Origin: Inquilinus sp052113205
GTDB taxonomy: Bacteria > Pseudomonadota > Alphaproteobacteria > DSM-16000 > Inquilinaceae
Reading direction: 5' to 3'
Assembly (NCBI RefSeq): GCF_052113205.1
Contig: NZ_JBFRCU010000019.1
Span: 1 to 64,000, forward strand
DNA: 64,000 bases
Shown here piece by piece: positions 34,081 to 43,257 of this stretch. Within the stretch, counting starts at the first letter, position 1, and each line of letters starts with the position of its first letter. Made by a program: the position numbers and the translations under genes. The notes under the pieces were generated by a model that saw only the letters and a list, made by a program, of their open reading frames with translations, ran no database searches and was not told the origin of the DNA.

Positions 34081-36230
34081 TCGGCGAAGACAATGCGGCG
34101 GCTCTCGCGGCGGCGCTGCAGCCAGCCGATCACCGCTCCGCGCAGCCGCGCCAGCAGGCGGTCGGCCCGGGTCGGGTTCTGGATGATGTCGGCCCGGTAG
34201 AAGGACGGGCACAGGATCGCGGCCTCGGAGACCTCGCCGCAATTGCCGCAGCCGACGCAGGACTGGTCGATGGCGGCGACCGGGTCGTCCTTCAGCGGAT
34301 CGTCGGTGTGCTTGATCGACAGCGACGGGCAGCCGGACAGCCGGATGCAGGCGTGGTCGCCGGTGCAGACATCCTCGTCGACGCCGAAGCGCTGCCGCAC
34401 CACGCGCCGCCCGTCCTTCACCGCCTTGGCCAGCAGCGGCTTGATCCGGCGCTGCTTGTTCAGCATGCATTCGGAGGAGGCGACGATGATCTTCGGCCCG
34501 GGCTCGGGCGTGGTCAGCGCCTCGCGGAAGGTGTCGCGCAGGCGGGCCACGTCGTAGGTCCGGTCGATCTGGCGCACCCATTTGGCGCCGATGCCGCGGA
34601 CTGCGTCGGTGATCGCGTTGTTGGTCTGGCGCCGCGGGTTGTCGGCGCGGGAGGACGGGATGTCCTGGCCCCCGGTCGCCGCGGAATAGTAGTTGTCGAC
34701 GATCAGGATGACGCCGTCATGCTTGTTGAACACGGCGTTGCCGATCGAGGAGGTGAGGCCGTTGTGCCAGAAGCCGCCATCGCCCATCACCGAGATCGCG
34801 CGCTTGTCCGCCTTGACGTTGAAGGCCGAGGCCGAGGCCGGGCCGAGGCCGTAGCCCATCGTCGTCGCGCCAATGTTGAAGGGCGGCAGGATCGAGAACA
34901 GGTGGCAGCCGATATCCGCCGAGACGTGGTGCTGCCCGAGCTCCTTCTCGGTCAGCTTGAGCGCCGCGAAGATCGGCCGTTCGGGGCAGCCGGTGCAGAA
35001 GCCGGCCGGTCGCGGCGGCACCACCGCGGCCAGCGTCTTGACACGCTGGTCGGCCAGCACCGCCGAGGCGTCCGGGGGCGGCGGCCGGTTGCCGAGCAGC
35101 GCCGGCGCATGCGCCTCGAGGAAGGCCGACAGCCCCTTCATCAGCACCGGCGCGGTGTATTCGCCGCCCATCGGCAGCACATCCTTGCCGGCGACCCGGG
35201 TCTGGATGTCGCGGCGCTTCAGGATGGCGTTGAGCGACTGTTCGATATAGTCGGGCGATCCCTCCTCGACCATCAGCACCGCGTGCTTCGATGAGCAAAA
35301 AGCCGCGAGCTCGTCGTCGATCAGCGGATAGGCGACGTTGAGGACATGGATCGGGACGAGCGAGCGCCCGTAGATGTCGGCCAGGCCGAGCAGCTGCAGC
35401 GAACGGATCAGCGAGTTGTAGAGACCACCCAGCACGACGATGCCGACATCGCCCTCCGCCGGACCGAAGGTCTCGTTCAGCCTGCGGCCCTTGATGAACT
35501 CGACCGCGGCGGGCCAGCGCTGCTCGATCTTCTCCTTCTCATGCAGGAAGGAGGCGGGCGGCAGCACGATCCGGCTGGTGTCGCGGATCGGATTCTCCAT
35601 CGCCTGCCGCAGGGTAAAGGCCGGGCGCCGGTTGTCCTTGGCGGTGAACTGGCCATGGACATGGCAGGTGCGGATGCGGACCTGCAGCATGACTGGCGTG
35701 TTGGTGCCTTCGGAGAGCTCGAAGCCGGTCTCCACCGCCTGTACGATCGACGGCAGGTTCGGGCGCGGGTCCAGCAGCCAGATCTGCGACTTCATCGCAA
35801 AGGCGTGGCTGCGCTCCTGCATGATCGAGGAGCCCTCGCCGTAATCCTCGCCGATGATGATCAGGGTGCCGCCGGTGACCCCGCCGGACGCCAGGTTCGA
35901 CAGCGCGTCGGCGGCGACATTGGTGCCGGCGGTGGACTTCCAGGTCACGGCGCCGCGCAGCGGATACATCACCGACGCCGACAGCATCGCCGCCGCCGCC
36001 GCCTCGGAGGCCGAGGTCTCGAAATGAACGCCTAGCTCCTCCATCACGTCCCGGGCGTCGGACAGCACGTCCATGAGGTGGGAGATCGGCGAGCCCTGAT
36101 AGCCGCCGACATAGGCGACGCCGGACTGCAGCAAGGCCTTGGTGATCGCGAGGATGCCTTCGCCCTTGAAGGTTTCGCCCTCCCCGAGCTTCAGATCCTC
36201 GACCTCCCGGGCAAATGAGCGCTCGGCCAT
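34077..36230 (-). CDS. iorA: indolepyruvate ferredoxin oxidoreductase alpha subunit
   Basis: 717 aa. The N-terminal pyrimidine-binding domain has YVGGYQGSPISHLMDVL and FETSASEAAAAAML; the TPP domain near 440-560 has ADIGCHLFSI and MGDGGFWHNGLTSSIGNAVF with the GDG...N TPP-Mg motif; the C-terminus carries ferredoxin-like clusters (CTGDHACIRLSGCP and CVGCGNCGEV...CP near 625-690). It works with IorB in degradation of aromatic amino acids or their keto acids. It is divergent from the ABC exporter operon, with 143 bases between. Confidence 0.9.
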   Translation of the reverse strand: MAERSFAREVEDLKLGEGETFKGEGILAITKALLQSGVAYVGGYQGSPISHLMDVLSDARDVMEELGVHFETSASEAAAAAMLSASVMYPLRGAVTWKSTAGTNVAADALSNLASGGVTGGTLIIIGEDYGEGSSIMQERSHAFAMKSQIWLLDPRPNLPSIVQAVETGFELSEGTNTPVMLQVRIRTCHVHGQFTAKDNRRPAFTLRQAMENPIRDTSRIVLPPASFLHEKEKIEQRWPAAVEFIKGRRLNETFGPAEGDVGIVVLGGLYNSLIRSLQLLGLADIYGRSLVPIHVLNVAYPLIDDELAAFCSSKHAVLMVEEGSPDYIEQSLNAILKRRDIQTRVAGKDVLPMGGEYTAPVLMKGLSAFLEAHAPALLGNRPPPPDASAVLADQRVKTLAAVVPPRPAGFCTGCPERPIFAALKLTEKELGQHHVSADIGCHLFSILPPFNIGATTMGYGLGPASASAFNVKADKRAISVMGDGGFWHNGLTSSIGNAVFNKHDGVILIVDNYYSAATGGQDIPSSRADNPRRQTNNAITDAVRGIGAKWVRQIDRTYDVARLRDTFREALTTPEPGPKIIVASSECMLNKQRRIKPLLAKAVKDGRRVVRQRFGVDEDVCTGDHACIRLSGCPSLSIKHTDDPLKDDPVAAIDQSCVGCGNCGEVSEAAILCPSFYRADIIQNPTRADRLLARLRGAVIGWLQRRRESRRIVFAE

Positions 36231-36373
36231 GGCGTTCCTCCGCCGGCGACTCTCCGGCGCAAATTATTTGCAAAAGCATATTTCGGGACGGGCCATTGTT
36301 CAACACGCGATCGGCCGCAGCGGTCGGGAGGCGCGCCGGGCGCGATCGTTGACCTGGCCGAAGCGGCACCATA

Positions 36374-37402
36374 GTGTCGGCCCTTTCCTTCGATAGTCCG
36401 GGGGCCGCCGTGGCCCAGATCCTGGTTCAGGGCCTGGCGAAGTCCTATCGCGTGGCCGAGCGTGACCCCGGGGTGCTGGGCGCCATGCGCGGACTGCTGC
36501 GCCGGCGCTGGCGCACGGTCGAGGCGTTGAAGGATGTCAGCTTCACCCTGGAGCGTGGCGAGCTGCTGGGCTTCATCGGCCCCAACGGCGCGGGCAAGTC
36601 GACCACCATCAAGATCCTGTCGGGGATCCTGCGGCCCGATTCCGGCCGGGTCGAGGTCGACGGCCTGGTGCCGTACCGCGACCGCATCCGGCATGTCGGC
36701 CGGATCGGTGTCGTGTTCGGCCAGCGGACGCAGCTGTGGTGGGACCTGCCGGTGGCCGACGGCTTCGACCTGCTGCGCGACATCTACCGGGTCGATCCGC
36801 AGCGCTACCGGGCGACCCGCGATGAGCTGGTCGGGATGCTGCGGCTGGAGCGCCTGCTCGACCAGCCGGTGCGGCAGCTCTCGCTCGGCCAGCGCATGCG
36901 GGCGGAGCTCGCTGCGGCCCTGCTGCACGAGCCGTCGATCCTGTTTCTCGACGAGCCGACCATCGGCCTCGACGCGCCCTCGAAGCTGGCGGTGCGGGAC
37001 TTCGTCAAGCGGCTGAACCGGGAGCGCGGCGTCACCGTCCTGCTCACCACCCACGACATGCACGACATCGAGGCGCTGGCGGAGCGGGTGATCGTCATCG
37101 GCCACGGCCGGGTCCTGGCCGACAGCCCGTTCGAAGCCCTGCGCGCCACTGTGCTCGCCGAGCGCCGGCTGTTCGTGGATTTCGCCGGAGACGCGCCCGA
37201 TCTCGTGCTGCCCGGCGCCGAGGTCCGGGTCCGCAACGGCCGGTCGGTCGAGCTTGCCTTCGACCCCCGGGTGACGGGCGCCCCGGCCCTGATCGCGGCG
37301 ATCACGGCCGAGCATGCGGTCGAGGACATCCATGTCGAGCAGCCGGCGATCGAGGAGGTGATCGCGCGGTTCTACGACCTGCACGGCGCCGGCGAGGCCT
37401 GA
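36374..37402 (+). CDS. ABC exporter ATP-binding protein (ABC-2 type, COG4586-like)
   Basis: 342-aa ATPase with the extended C-terminal domain typical of ABC-2 systems paired with DUF990 permeases. Walker A GPNGAGKST near residue 72-80, signature LSLGQRMRAELAAALLHEP, Walker B ILFLDEPTIGLDAPSK, and His-switch TTHDMHDIEAL. Start uncertain: GTG 36374 and GTG 36410 (giving MAQILVQGLAKSY) are both possible and neither has a strong ribosome site. It heads a three-gene exporter operon with coupled spacing (3 bases to the next gene). Substrate unknown. Confidence 0.85.
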   Translation: MSALSFDSPGAAVAQILVQGLAKSYRVAERDPGVLGAMRGLLRRRWRTVEALKDVSFTLERGELLGFIGPNGAGKSTTIKILSGILRPDSGRVEVDGLVPYRDRIRHVGRIGVVFGQRTQLWWDLPVADGFDLLRDIYRVDPQRYRATRDELVGMLRLERLLDQPVRQLSLGQRMRAELAAALLHEPSILFLDEPTIGLDAPSKLAVRDFVKRLNRERGVTVLLTTHDMHDIEALAERVIVIGHGRVLADSPFEALRATVLAERRLFVDFAGDAPDLVLPGAEVRVRNGRSVELAFDPRVTGAPALIAAITAEHAVEDIHVEQPAIEEVIARFYDLHGAGEA

Positions 37403-37405
37403 CCC

Positions 37406-38239
37406 GTGGAAGCCCTCCGCCCCTACAGCGCCGCCTTCGCCTCGCGCTTCCTGCTGATGATGCAGTACCGGGCGGCGGCCCTGGCCGGCTTCGTCACGCA
37501 ATGCTGGTTCGGCGCGGTGCGCGTCATGGTGCTGGCGGCGTTCTACCTGGGCGCGCCGGAGGCCGCGTCCCCGGCATCGCTCAGCCTGTCCCAGGCCGTG
37601 ACCTATACCTGGCTGGCCCAGGGCCTGCTGGCCCTGCTGCCCTGGATGGCGGATCCCGACATCGCCGCGGCAGTGCGCACCGGCGCGATCGGCTACGACC
37701 GGCTGCGCCCGGTCGACGCCTACGCCCTGTGGTACGCCCGCACGGCCGGCTGGATGACGGCCCGCGTCGTACCGAGGGTGGCTCTCATGATCCTCGCCGC
37801 GGGAATCGTCCTGCCTTTGATCGGCCAGGCCGAATGGGCCTGGCAGCCGCCGCCGAGCCCCTCTGCCGCCCTGCTGTTCATTCTTTCGCTGACCCTGGCA
37901 GCGGCGCTGTCCTGCGCCGTGGTCATGCTGATCAACATCGTCGTCGTGGCGACGCTCAACGCCCGGGGCGTCAACACCCTGGCCGTGCCGGTGGTCGTCG
38001 TCTTCTCTGGCTCCTTGCTGCCCCTGCCGCTCTATCCCGACGCGATCGCCGCCGCGCTGTTCGTGCAGCCCCTGGCGGGTGTCCTCGACATCCCCAACCG
38101 GATCTACGCCGGCGCGCTGACGGGCCTCACGGCGTGGGCGGGGATCGGGTTGCAGGCGTTCTGGACCTTCGCCTTGATCCTTGCGGGCCGGCTGTGGCTG
38201 GGCCGCGTCATGCGCCCCCTCGAAATCCAGGGAGGGTAG
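37406..38239 (+). CDS. ABC-2 family permease, first subunit
   Basis: 277-aa membrane protein with about six hydrophobic segments; the pattern (ASRFLLMMQYRAAALAGFVTQ at the start, TYTWLAQGLLALLPW near 70) matches the COG4587/DUF990 permeases. GTG 37406 follows the ATPase stop by 3 bases. It pairs with the next gene to form the export channel. Confidence 0.82.
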   Translation: MEALRPYSAAFASRFLLMMQYRAAALAGFVTQCWFGAVRVMVLAAFYLGAPEAASPASLSLSQAVTYTWLAQGLLALLPWMADPDIAAAVRTGAIGYDRLRPVDAYALWYARTAGWMTARVVPRVALMILAAGIVLPLIGQAEWAWQPPPSPSAALLFILSLTLAAALSCAVVMLINIVVVATLNARGVNTLAVPVVVVFSGSLLPLPLYPDAIAAALFVQPLAGVLDIPNRIYAGALTGLTAWAGIGLQAFWTFALILAGRLWLGRVMRPLEIQGG

Positions 38240-38242
38240 GGG

Positions 38243-39046
38243 ATGAACGGCCTCACCCTGCTCGGCCGCTATTTCGCCGCGTCGATCCGCAGCCAGATGC
38301 AGTACCCGGCCTCGGCGCTGATGCTGACCATCGGGCAACTGGCCGCGACCGCGATCGAGATGGTCTCGATCTGGGCGCTGTTCGACCGATTCGGCGCGGT
38401 GAAGGGCTGGAGCCTCGGCGAGGTGATGTTCTTTTACGCCTTGATCAACATCAGCTTCGCCATCGCCGACTTCATCACCCGCGGCTTCGACGTGTTCGGC
38501 ACCGAATTCGTGCGCACCGGCGACTTTGACCGCCTGCTGCTCAGGCCGCGCTCGGCAACCCTGCAACTGGTCGGCCACGACTTCCGCATCAGCCGGTTCG
38601 GCCGGTTCCTGCAGGCGGCCGTCATCCTGGCGGTCGCCACCGCATCCCTGCACTTCGCCTGGACCCCGCAGGCCGTCGCCCTGGCCCTGTGGACGGTGGC
38701 CGGCGGCACCGCCTTCTTCGTCGCCCTCTTCGTCTTCCAGGCGGCGATGGCCTTCTGGACCATCGAAAGCCTCGAGGCCGTCAATGCTCTGACCTATGGC
38801 GGCGCCTATGCCGGCCAGTTCCCGATCGGCCTCTACGCCCGCTGGTTCCGCGGCTTCCTCACCTTCGTCGTGCCGCTGGCCTGCGTGGCGTACTACCCGG
38901 TCCTCGCCATCCTGGGACGGCCCGATCCGCTCGGGGCGCCCGACTGGCTGCTGCCGACCACGCCGGCGGCGGGGTTCGTCTTCCTGGCCCTCTCGTTCCT
39001 GGCCTGGCGGCACGGCGTGTCGAGATACATGTCGACCGGCAGTTGA
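38243..39046 (+). CDS. ABC-2 family permease, second subunit (DUF990/COG3694)
   Basis: 267 aa, about six hydrophobic segments. YFAASIRSQMQYPASALML, the conserved GEVMFFYALINISFAIADFITRGFD and the later TIESLEAVNALTYGGAYAGQFPI are typical of DUF990 permeases. It begins 3 bases after the first permease. Homologous three-gene systems include drug/viologen-type exporters, but the cargo here cannot be named. Confidence 0.84.
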   Translation: MNGLTLLGRYFAASIRSQMQYPASALMLTIGQLAATAIEMVSIWALFDRFGAVKGWSLGEVMFFYALINISFAIADFITRGFDVFGTEFVRTGDFDRLLLRPRSATLQLVGHDFRISRFGRFLQAAVILAVATASLHFAWTPQAVALALWTVAGGTAFFVALFVFQAAMAFWTIESLEAVNALTYGGAYAGQFPIGLYARWFRGFLTFVVPLACVAYYPVLAILGRPDPLGAPDWLLPTTPAAGFVFLALSFLAWRHGVSRYMSTGS

Positions 39047-39197
39047 GGCCGGACGGCTGTCCGGATCGCAACGGCGAGTGCGGGGCAGGAGAGCCTTGCC
39101 TGTTCGGGCTCGACATTTCATGTCAACTCCGACAAAGATCGTACACGAAATTTAAAAGATCGCGTGTCAAGCCTAAAGGCTGGACAGGGAGGCGGCG

Positions 39198-39914
39198 TTG
39201 GGAGGCAGCGCAGAGGCGCAGTCCACGAGCATCGTTTCGAGCCTGGACCTGCCGGCCTTCCAGCCGGCGGACCGTGAGGCCTCGGTCTATGAGGCCATCC
39301 GCGAGGACATCATATCGGGCCGCATCCCGGCCAATGCCCGGCTGATCGTCGCCGATCTCGCCGAACGGCACGGCACCTCGACCAATCCGGTGCGTGAGGC
39401 GCTGCAGCAGCTCCGGGGCGAGGGCTTCGTCGTGATGGCTGCCAATCGCGGGGCGCGGGTGCGGCCGATCGACCAGGATTTCATCCGCGACATCTATGAG
39501 ATCGAGGTGCTGATCGAGCCGGCGCTGACGCGCTGGTTCGTCGGCATCGCCACCGAGGCCGACATCGCCGCGCTGGAGGCGCTGCACACCGAGATGCTGC
39601 GGCTCAACTATTCCGACCCGGTGCGGCACGGGCTGCTCGACACCCAGTTCCACCACACGATGTATGAGCGCCACTACAACAGGCACGCGGTCGATCTGTG
39701 GTGGAAGCACCGCGAGATCCTGCGCGCGATCAGCCGGCGGCTGCCGATCTCGCTCGGCCGCCAGGCGACGGTGATGCGGGACCATCAGGATGTGCTGGAC
39801 GCGATCAAGGCCCAGGACGCGGATGCGGCGGCGGCCGTGATCGCCCGCCATGTCGAAGGATCCGGTCGCCACATCATCGAGCAGATGCGTGCGGCGCGCC
39901 GTATTGGCGGTTGA
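39198..39914 (+). CDS. GntR-family regulator with FCD domain
   Basis: 238 aa. GntR winged helix near 28-95 (IREDIISGRIPANARLIVADLAERHGTSTNPVREALQQL in segments; the helix-turn-helix is VADLAERHGTSTNPVREAL) and an FCD ligand domain near 100-225 with metal-type residues (EIEVLIEPALTRWFV, HTEMLRLN, QFHHTMYERH, RDHQDVLDAI). TTG at 39198 is the best start: GGAGG lies 5 bases upstream and no ATG occurs before the DNA-binding domain. FCD regulators commonly control sugar-acid genes, which follow in the same direction. Confidence 0.86.
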   Translation: MGGSAEAQSTSIVSSLDLPAFQPADREASVYEAIREDIISGRIPANARLIVADLAERHGTSTNPVREALQQLRGEGFVVMAANRGARVRPIDQDFIRDIYEIEVLIEPALTRWFVGIATEADIAALEALHTEMLRLNYSDPVRHGLLDTQFHHTMYERHYNRHAVDLWWKHREILRAISRRLPISLGRQATVMRDHQDVLDAIKAQDADAAAAVIARHVEGSGRHIIEQMRAARRIGG

Positions 39915-39963
39915 GCCGGTGGAGAAACTGACCTAGGCTGCCGAGAAAATATAGAAGATGCGA

Positions 39964-39983
39964 ATTGCTTGGAGGCGAGCAAT
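39964..39983. promoter_or_regulatory. 20-bp inverted repeat, candidate operator 1
   Basis: ATTGCTTG (39964-39971), 4-base spacer, CGAGCAAT (39976-39983): 7 of 8 positions are symmetrical. It lies 50 bases after the GntR stop and about 213 bases before the binding-protein start. Its 8-4-8 geometry equals the second palindrome at 40053-40072. Confidence 0.4.
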
Positions 39984-40052
39984 ATCGCTGCAGGAGGAAG
40001 AAAGCAGGAAGTCACAGGACATAGAGTTTCCGGAGGGGAGCATGTCTATACT

Positions 40053-40072
40053 CGATCGATGATTATCGATCG
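40053..40072. promoter_or_regulatory. 20-bp perfect inverted repeat, candidate operator 2
   Basis: CGATCGAT (40053-40060), GATT, ATCGATCG (40065-40072): a perfect 8-bp palindrome with 4-base spacer in the 282-base gap before the sugar-acid transport operon. A TTGACT hexamer downstream at about 40088 could be a -35 box. It is a candidate site for the upstream FCD-type regulator. Confidence 0.45.
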
Positions 40073-40196
40073 GGCGGTGATGTCTTTTGACTTTGTGAGG
40101 GTAGGGGGAAGCGCATCGTCGCACCGGAACGGCGCCCAAGAGGTGCAAAGCGCGACATTTGCACCATTCGACAATCACAGGGAGGAGATCTGTCTT

Positions 40197-41987
40197 ATGG
40201 TCAGTCTGAAACGCCTCGCCGGCATCGTGCTCGCCGCGGCGGCGGTGATCGCGCCGGCCGCGGCCTTCGCGCAGAGCGCCGGCCTGCCGGCCGCGCAGGA
40301 AATCACGCCCAAGGGGGCGCTGCCGACCGTGCCGCGCAACCAGACGCTCATTCTCGGCTGGGGTGTCGCCGGCGGCACCTCGATCGGCACCACCAATCCC
40401 TGGGTGCTGCCGGGCTATACCCATCAGGAAGGCAACAACCTGCTGTTCGAGCCGCTGATGTACTTCGCCATCTTCAAGGGCGAATTCGTGCCTTGGCTGG
40501 CCGACAGCATGGAATACACGCCGGACTTCAAGTCGCTCGAGATCAAGCTCAACAAGGACGCCAAGTGGAGCGATGGCAAGCCGGTCACGTCCAAGGACGT
40601 GGTCTACACCTTCGAAGGGCAGATGAAATATGAGACGCTGCCCTATCACGCGCATTTCGTGCAGTTCGTCGACAGCGTCAGCGCCAAGGACGACCTGACC
40701 GTCGAGGTCAAGTTCAAGCAGCCGGCGCCGCGCTTCAAGTTCGAGGTGCTGACGGAGAAGTTCGACACCGGCCTGCCGATCGTGCCGGCGGAATGGGAAT
40801 CGGCCCAGCCGAACCCGACGGCCGCCGTCGGCCTCGACGCCATCCCGCATTCCGGCCCGTACGACGTCGTCGCCTGGAACGCCAACCAGAAGATCCTCGA
40901 CCTGCGTCCCGACTGGTGGGCGGTGAAGGCGGGGCGGATGGCCGAGCCGGCGGTGAAGCGCGTCGTCATCGTCAACGTGCTGAACCAGCCGATCGACACG
41001 GTGGCCCAGCGCCTGGTGAACAACGAGTTCGATTCCTCGGTCGACATGCGCGCCCAGGTGATCGGCAACATCGTCGAGCAGAACAAGGACATCCAGTCCT
41101 GGACCGGCACGGAATCGCCCTATGGCTATCTCGACTGGTGGCCGAACTCGCTGTGGATGAACACCCAGCTCGAACCCTACAACGACGTGCGGGTGCGCAA
41201 GGCGATCAGCCTGGCGATCGACCGCGACCGCATCAACGAGGTGCTCTACGACGGTGCCAAGATCGCGACGATCTATCCGTTCCCGCTGTATCCGAACCTG
41301 CAGAAATTTGCCGAATCCGAGGCCGTGAAGGCCGAGCAGGCGAAGTACGAGCCCGGCAAGTTCGACGTCGCGGAGAGCGAGAAGCTGATGACCGAGGCCG
41401 GCTTCGCCAAGAACGGCGACGGCCTGTGGGAGAAGGACGGCAAGACCTTCGACGCCACCATCCAGGCCTTCGAGACCATCCATGGTGACATTGCGCCGGT
41501 GCTGGCGGAGATGCTGCGCCAGGCGGGCTTCGACGCCAATGTGAACTTCGGCACCGATGCCTTCCAGAACATGGTCGACGGCAAGCCCGGCCTCTATCTC
41601 TTCGGCCACGGCGCCAGCCTGTACGATCCGTTCGAGGCCATGAACCTCTTCCACGGCAAGTACAGCAACACGATCGGCTCGGCGGCCGGCAACAACCGCT
41701 TCTCGCGCTACAAGAACCCGGAGTTCGACAAGATCCTCGACGAGATCTCGCCGCTCGACTCCAGCGATCCGAAGTTCCAGGAGGGCGCGGCCAAGGCCCT
41801 CGGCATCTACTGGCGCGACGTGATCGACGTGCCGGTGATCCAGTGGCTGCACCGGATCCCGTACAACAACCACTACTGGAAGGGCTGGCCCAGCGCCACA
41901 AACGTCGCCGGCGGCACCAACGGCGCGTTCTGGGCCCATACCGGCCTGNTGGTGATCGCGGCGCTGCAGCCGACGGGCGCCCCGTAG
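40197..41987 (+). CDS. ABC transporter substrate-binding protein, family 5 (Dpp/Opp type)
   Basis: 596-aa periplasmic binding protein. Signal peptide about 1-24 (cleaved after AFA, before QSAGLP). SBP_bac_5 landmarks: YTPDFKSLEIKLNKDAKWSDGKPVTSKDVVYTF in two segments, with WSDGKPVTSKDVVY the clearest, and VRKAISLAIDRDRINEVLY. Family members bind oligopeptides, but many relatives bind oligosaccharides; downstream sugar-acid dehydratases suggest a sugar-acid ligand. ATG 40197 has GGAGGAG about 9 bases upstream. The ambiguous base 41949 starts codon NTG (Leu, Met or Val). Confidence 0.88.
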   Translation: MVSLKRLAGIVLAAAAVIAPAAAFAQSAGLPAAQEITPKGALPTVPRNQTLILGWGVAGGTSIGTTNPWVLPGYTHQEGNNLLFEPLMYFAIFKGEFVPWLADSMEYTPDFKSLEIKLNKDAKWSDGKPVTSKDVVYTFEGQMKYETLPYHAHFVQFVDSVSAKDDLTVEVKFKQPAPRFKFEVLTEKFDTGLPIVPAEWESAQPNPTAAVGLDAIPHSGPYDVVAWNANQKILDLRPDWWAVKAGRMAEPAVKRVVIVNVLNQPIDTVAQRLVNNEFDSSVDMRAQVIGNIVEQNKDIQSWTGTESPYGYLDWWPNSLWMNTQLEPYNDVRVRKAISLAIDRDRINEVLYDGAKIATIYPFPLYPNLQKFAESEAVKAEQAKYEPGKFDVAESEKLMTEAGFAKNGDGLWEKDGKTFDATIQAFETIHGDIAPVLAEMLRQAGFDANVNFGTDAFQNMVDGKPGLYLFGHGASLYDPFEAMNLFHGKYSNTIGSAAGNNRFSRYKNPEFDKILDEISPLDSSDPKFQEGAAKALGIYWRDVIDVPVIQWLHRIPYNNHYWKGWPSATNVAGGTNGAFWAHTGLXVIAALQPTGAP

Positions 41988-42011
41988 TGGCCGGAGCCCC
42001 TTCCTTTCTTG

Positions 42012-42178
42012 TCCCCCCTCCCCTTGCGGGAGGGGGGCAGGGGGAGGGGTCTGCGCGCGCCCGCGCGCGAATGCGCAGAGACCAAGTCCCGGGGGCAGAG
42101 CTGAATCGCCAGAATTCAGGCCGATCTCAATGGCGAGAGCCCCCTCCCCCTATCCCCCTCCCGCGAGGGGAGGGGGGA
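42012..42178. repeat. 167-bp inverted-repeat (MITE/REP-like) element between operon genes
   Basis: Terminal inverted repeats of 38 bases, left 42012-42049 and right 42141-42178, match at about 35 of 38 positions; they are polypyrimidine/polypurine (TCCCCCCTCCCC type). Each arm also folds on itself, e.g. a 10-bp stem at 42013-42037. The 92-base centre holds a short alternating GC tract and no gene. TTCTTG occurs just outside both ends (42006-42011 and 42183-42188) but is offset by 4 bases on the right. It sits between the binding-protein stop and the first permease start, so it may act as an mRNA stability or attenuation element. Confidence 0.75.
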
Positions 42179-42246
42179 CTCGTTCTTGTTTTGGTCGACC
42201 GATCGGACCCGAACCCATCCGGCTCCAAGACAGCAGGATCGTCCCA

Positions 42247-43245
42247 GTGACTCTCAAGCTCGTCATCAAGCGCCTTCTGTTCCTCGTCTTGGTCGTCTGG
42301 GCCGCCTCGACCATCGTCTTCTTCATTCCGCGCATCTCGAGCCGCAACGCGCTGCGCGAGCGGTTCGGCGAGCTGGCGCGCACCGGCGGCTTCTCGCCTC
42401 AGGATCTCGAGAAGATCATCGCCTCGATGCAGCAGCAATTCGGGCTCGACCAGCCGCTGTACCACCAGTACTGGACCTATCTCGGCAACATCCTGCGGAT
42501 GGATTTCGGCTATTCGCTGTACCGCTACCCGTCGACTGTGGCCGAGCTGCTGGCGCAGTCGCTGCCCTGGACCATCGGCCTGCTGCTGGTCACCACGATC
42601 CTCAGCTTCGTCATCGGCAACCTGCTCGGCGCCGTCGCCGCCTGGCCGCGGGCGCCGCACTGGCTCCGCGCCTTCGCCACGCCCTTCATCCTGCTGACCG
42701 GCGTGCCGCCGGTGATCATGGGCATCCTGCTGCTGTTCTTCATCGGCTTCCGGCTGGGTTGGCTGCCGCTGGGCGGCGCCTATTCGGTCGGGGTGGTGCC
42801 CACCTTCTCGTTCGAGTTCTTCTTCGACCTGCTGCAACACCAGGTGCTGCCGGCGCTGGCCCTGATCTTCGGCTCGGTCGGCGGCTGGGTGCTGTCGATG
42901 CGCGGCATGGGCGTCACCATCCAGGGCGAGGACTATGTGAACTTCGCCGAGCACAAGGGCCTGACCGGCGGCCGGATCTTCCGCGACTACTATCTTCGCA
43001 ACGCGATGCTGCCGCAGGTGACCGGGCTGGCCCTGGCGCTCGGCACCGTCGTCACCTCGGCCATCATCGTCGAGGGGCTGTTCGGCCTGCCGGGCATCGG
43101 CAGCATGCTCAACCTCGCCATCCGCGCCAACGACTTCCCGACCATCTACGGCATCGTGCTGTTCATCACCATCGCCGTGGCGGTGCTGATGACGGTGGTC
43201 GAGTTCCTGTACCCGCTGCTCGATCCCCGCGTCCGGCATTCGTGA
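42247..43245 (+). CDS. ABC transporter permease (DppB type)
   Basis: 332-aa inner-membrane protein with about six hydrophobic segments. N-terminal LKLVIKRLLFLVLVVWAAS, then the ISSRNALRERFGE periplasmic loop, and the EAA-type block EHKGLTGGRIFRDYYLRNAMLPQ and FGLPGIGSMLNLAI, all DppB-like. GTG 42247 is the start consistent with the membrane-segment onset; no ATG is present before it in a suitable place. First of four coupled transport genes. Confidence 0.86.
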   Translation: MTLKLVIKRLLFLVLVVWAASTIVFFIPRISSRNALRERFGELARTGGFSPQDLEKIIASMQQQFGLDQPLYHQYWTYLGNILRMDFGYSLYRYPSTVAELLAQSLPWTIGLLLVTTILSFVIGNLLGAVAAWPRAPHWLRAFATPFILLTGVPPVIMGILLLFFIGFRLGWLPLGGAYSVGVVPTFSFEFFFDLLQHQVLPALALIFGSVGGWVLSMRGMGVTIQGEDYVNFAEHKGLTGGRIFRDYYLRNAMLPQVTGLALALGTVVTSAIIVEGLFGLPGIGSMLNLAIRANDFPTIYGIVLFITIAVAVLMTVVEFLYPLLDPRVRHS

Positions 43246-43257
43246 GGAGCGAGAGAC

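Noticed and set aside
36191..39121. A 976-codon minus-strand frame opposite the ABC-2 exporter
   Set aside because: It is a shadow of the three exporter genes, with Arg/Gln/Gly/Asp-rich low-complexity translation and no domain.
42006..42188. TTCTTG on both sides of the 167-bp element as a target-site duplication
   Set aside because: The right copy is displaced 4 bases from the repeat end, so it may be chance; not claimed as evidence of transposition.
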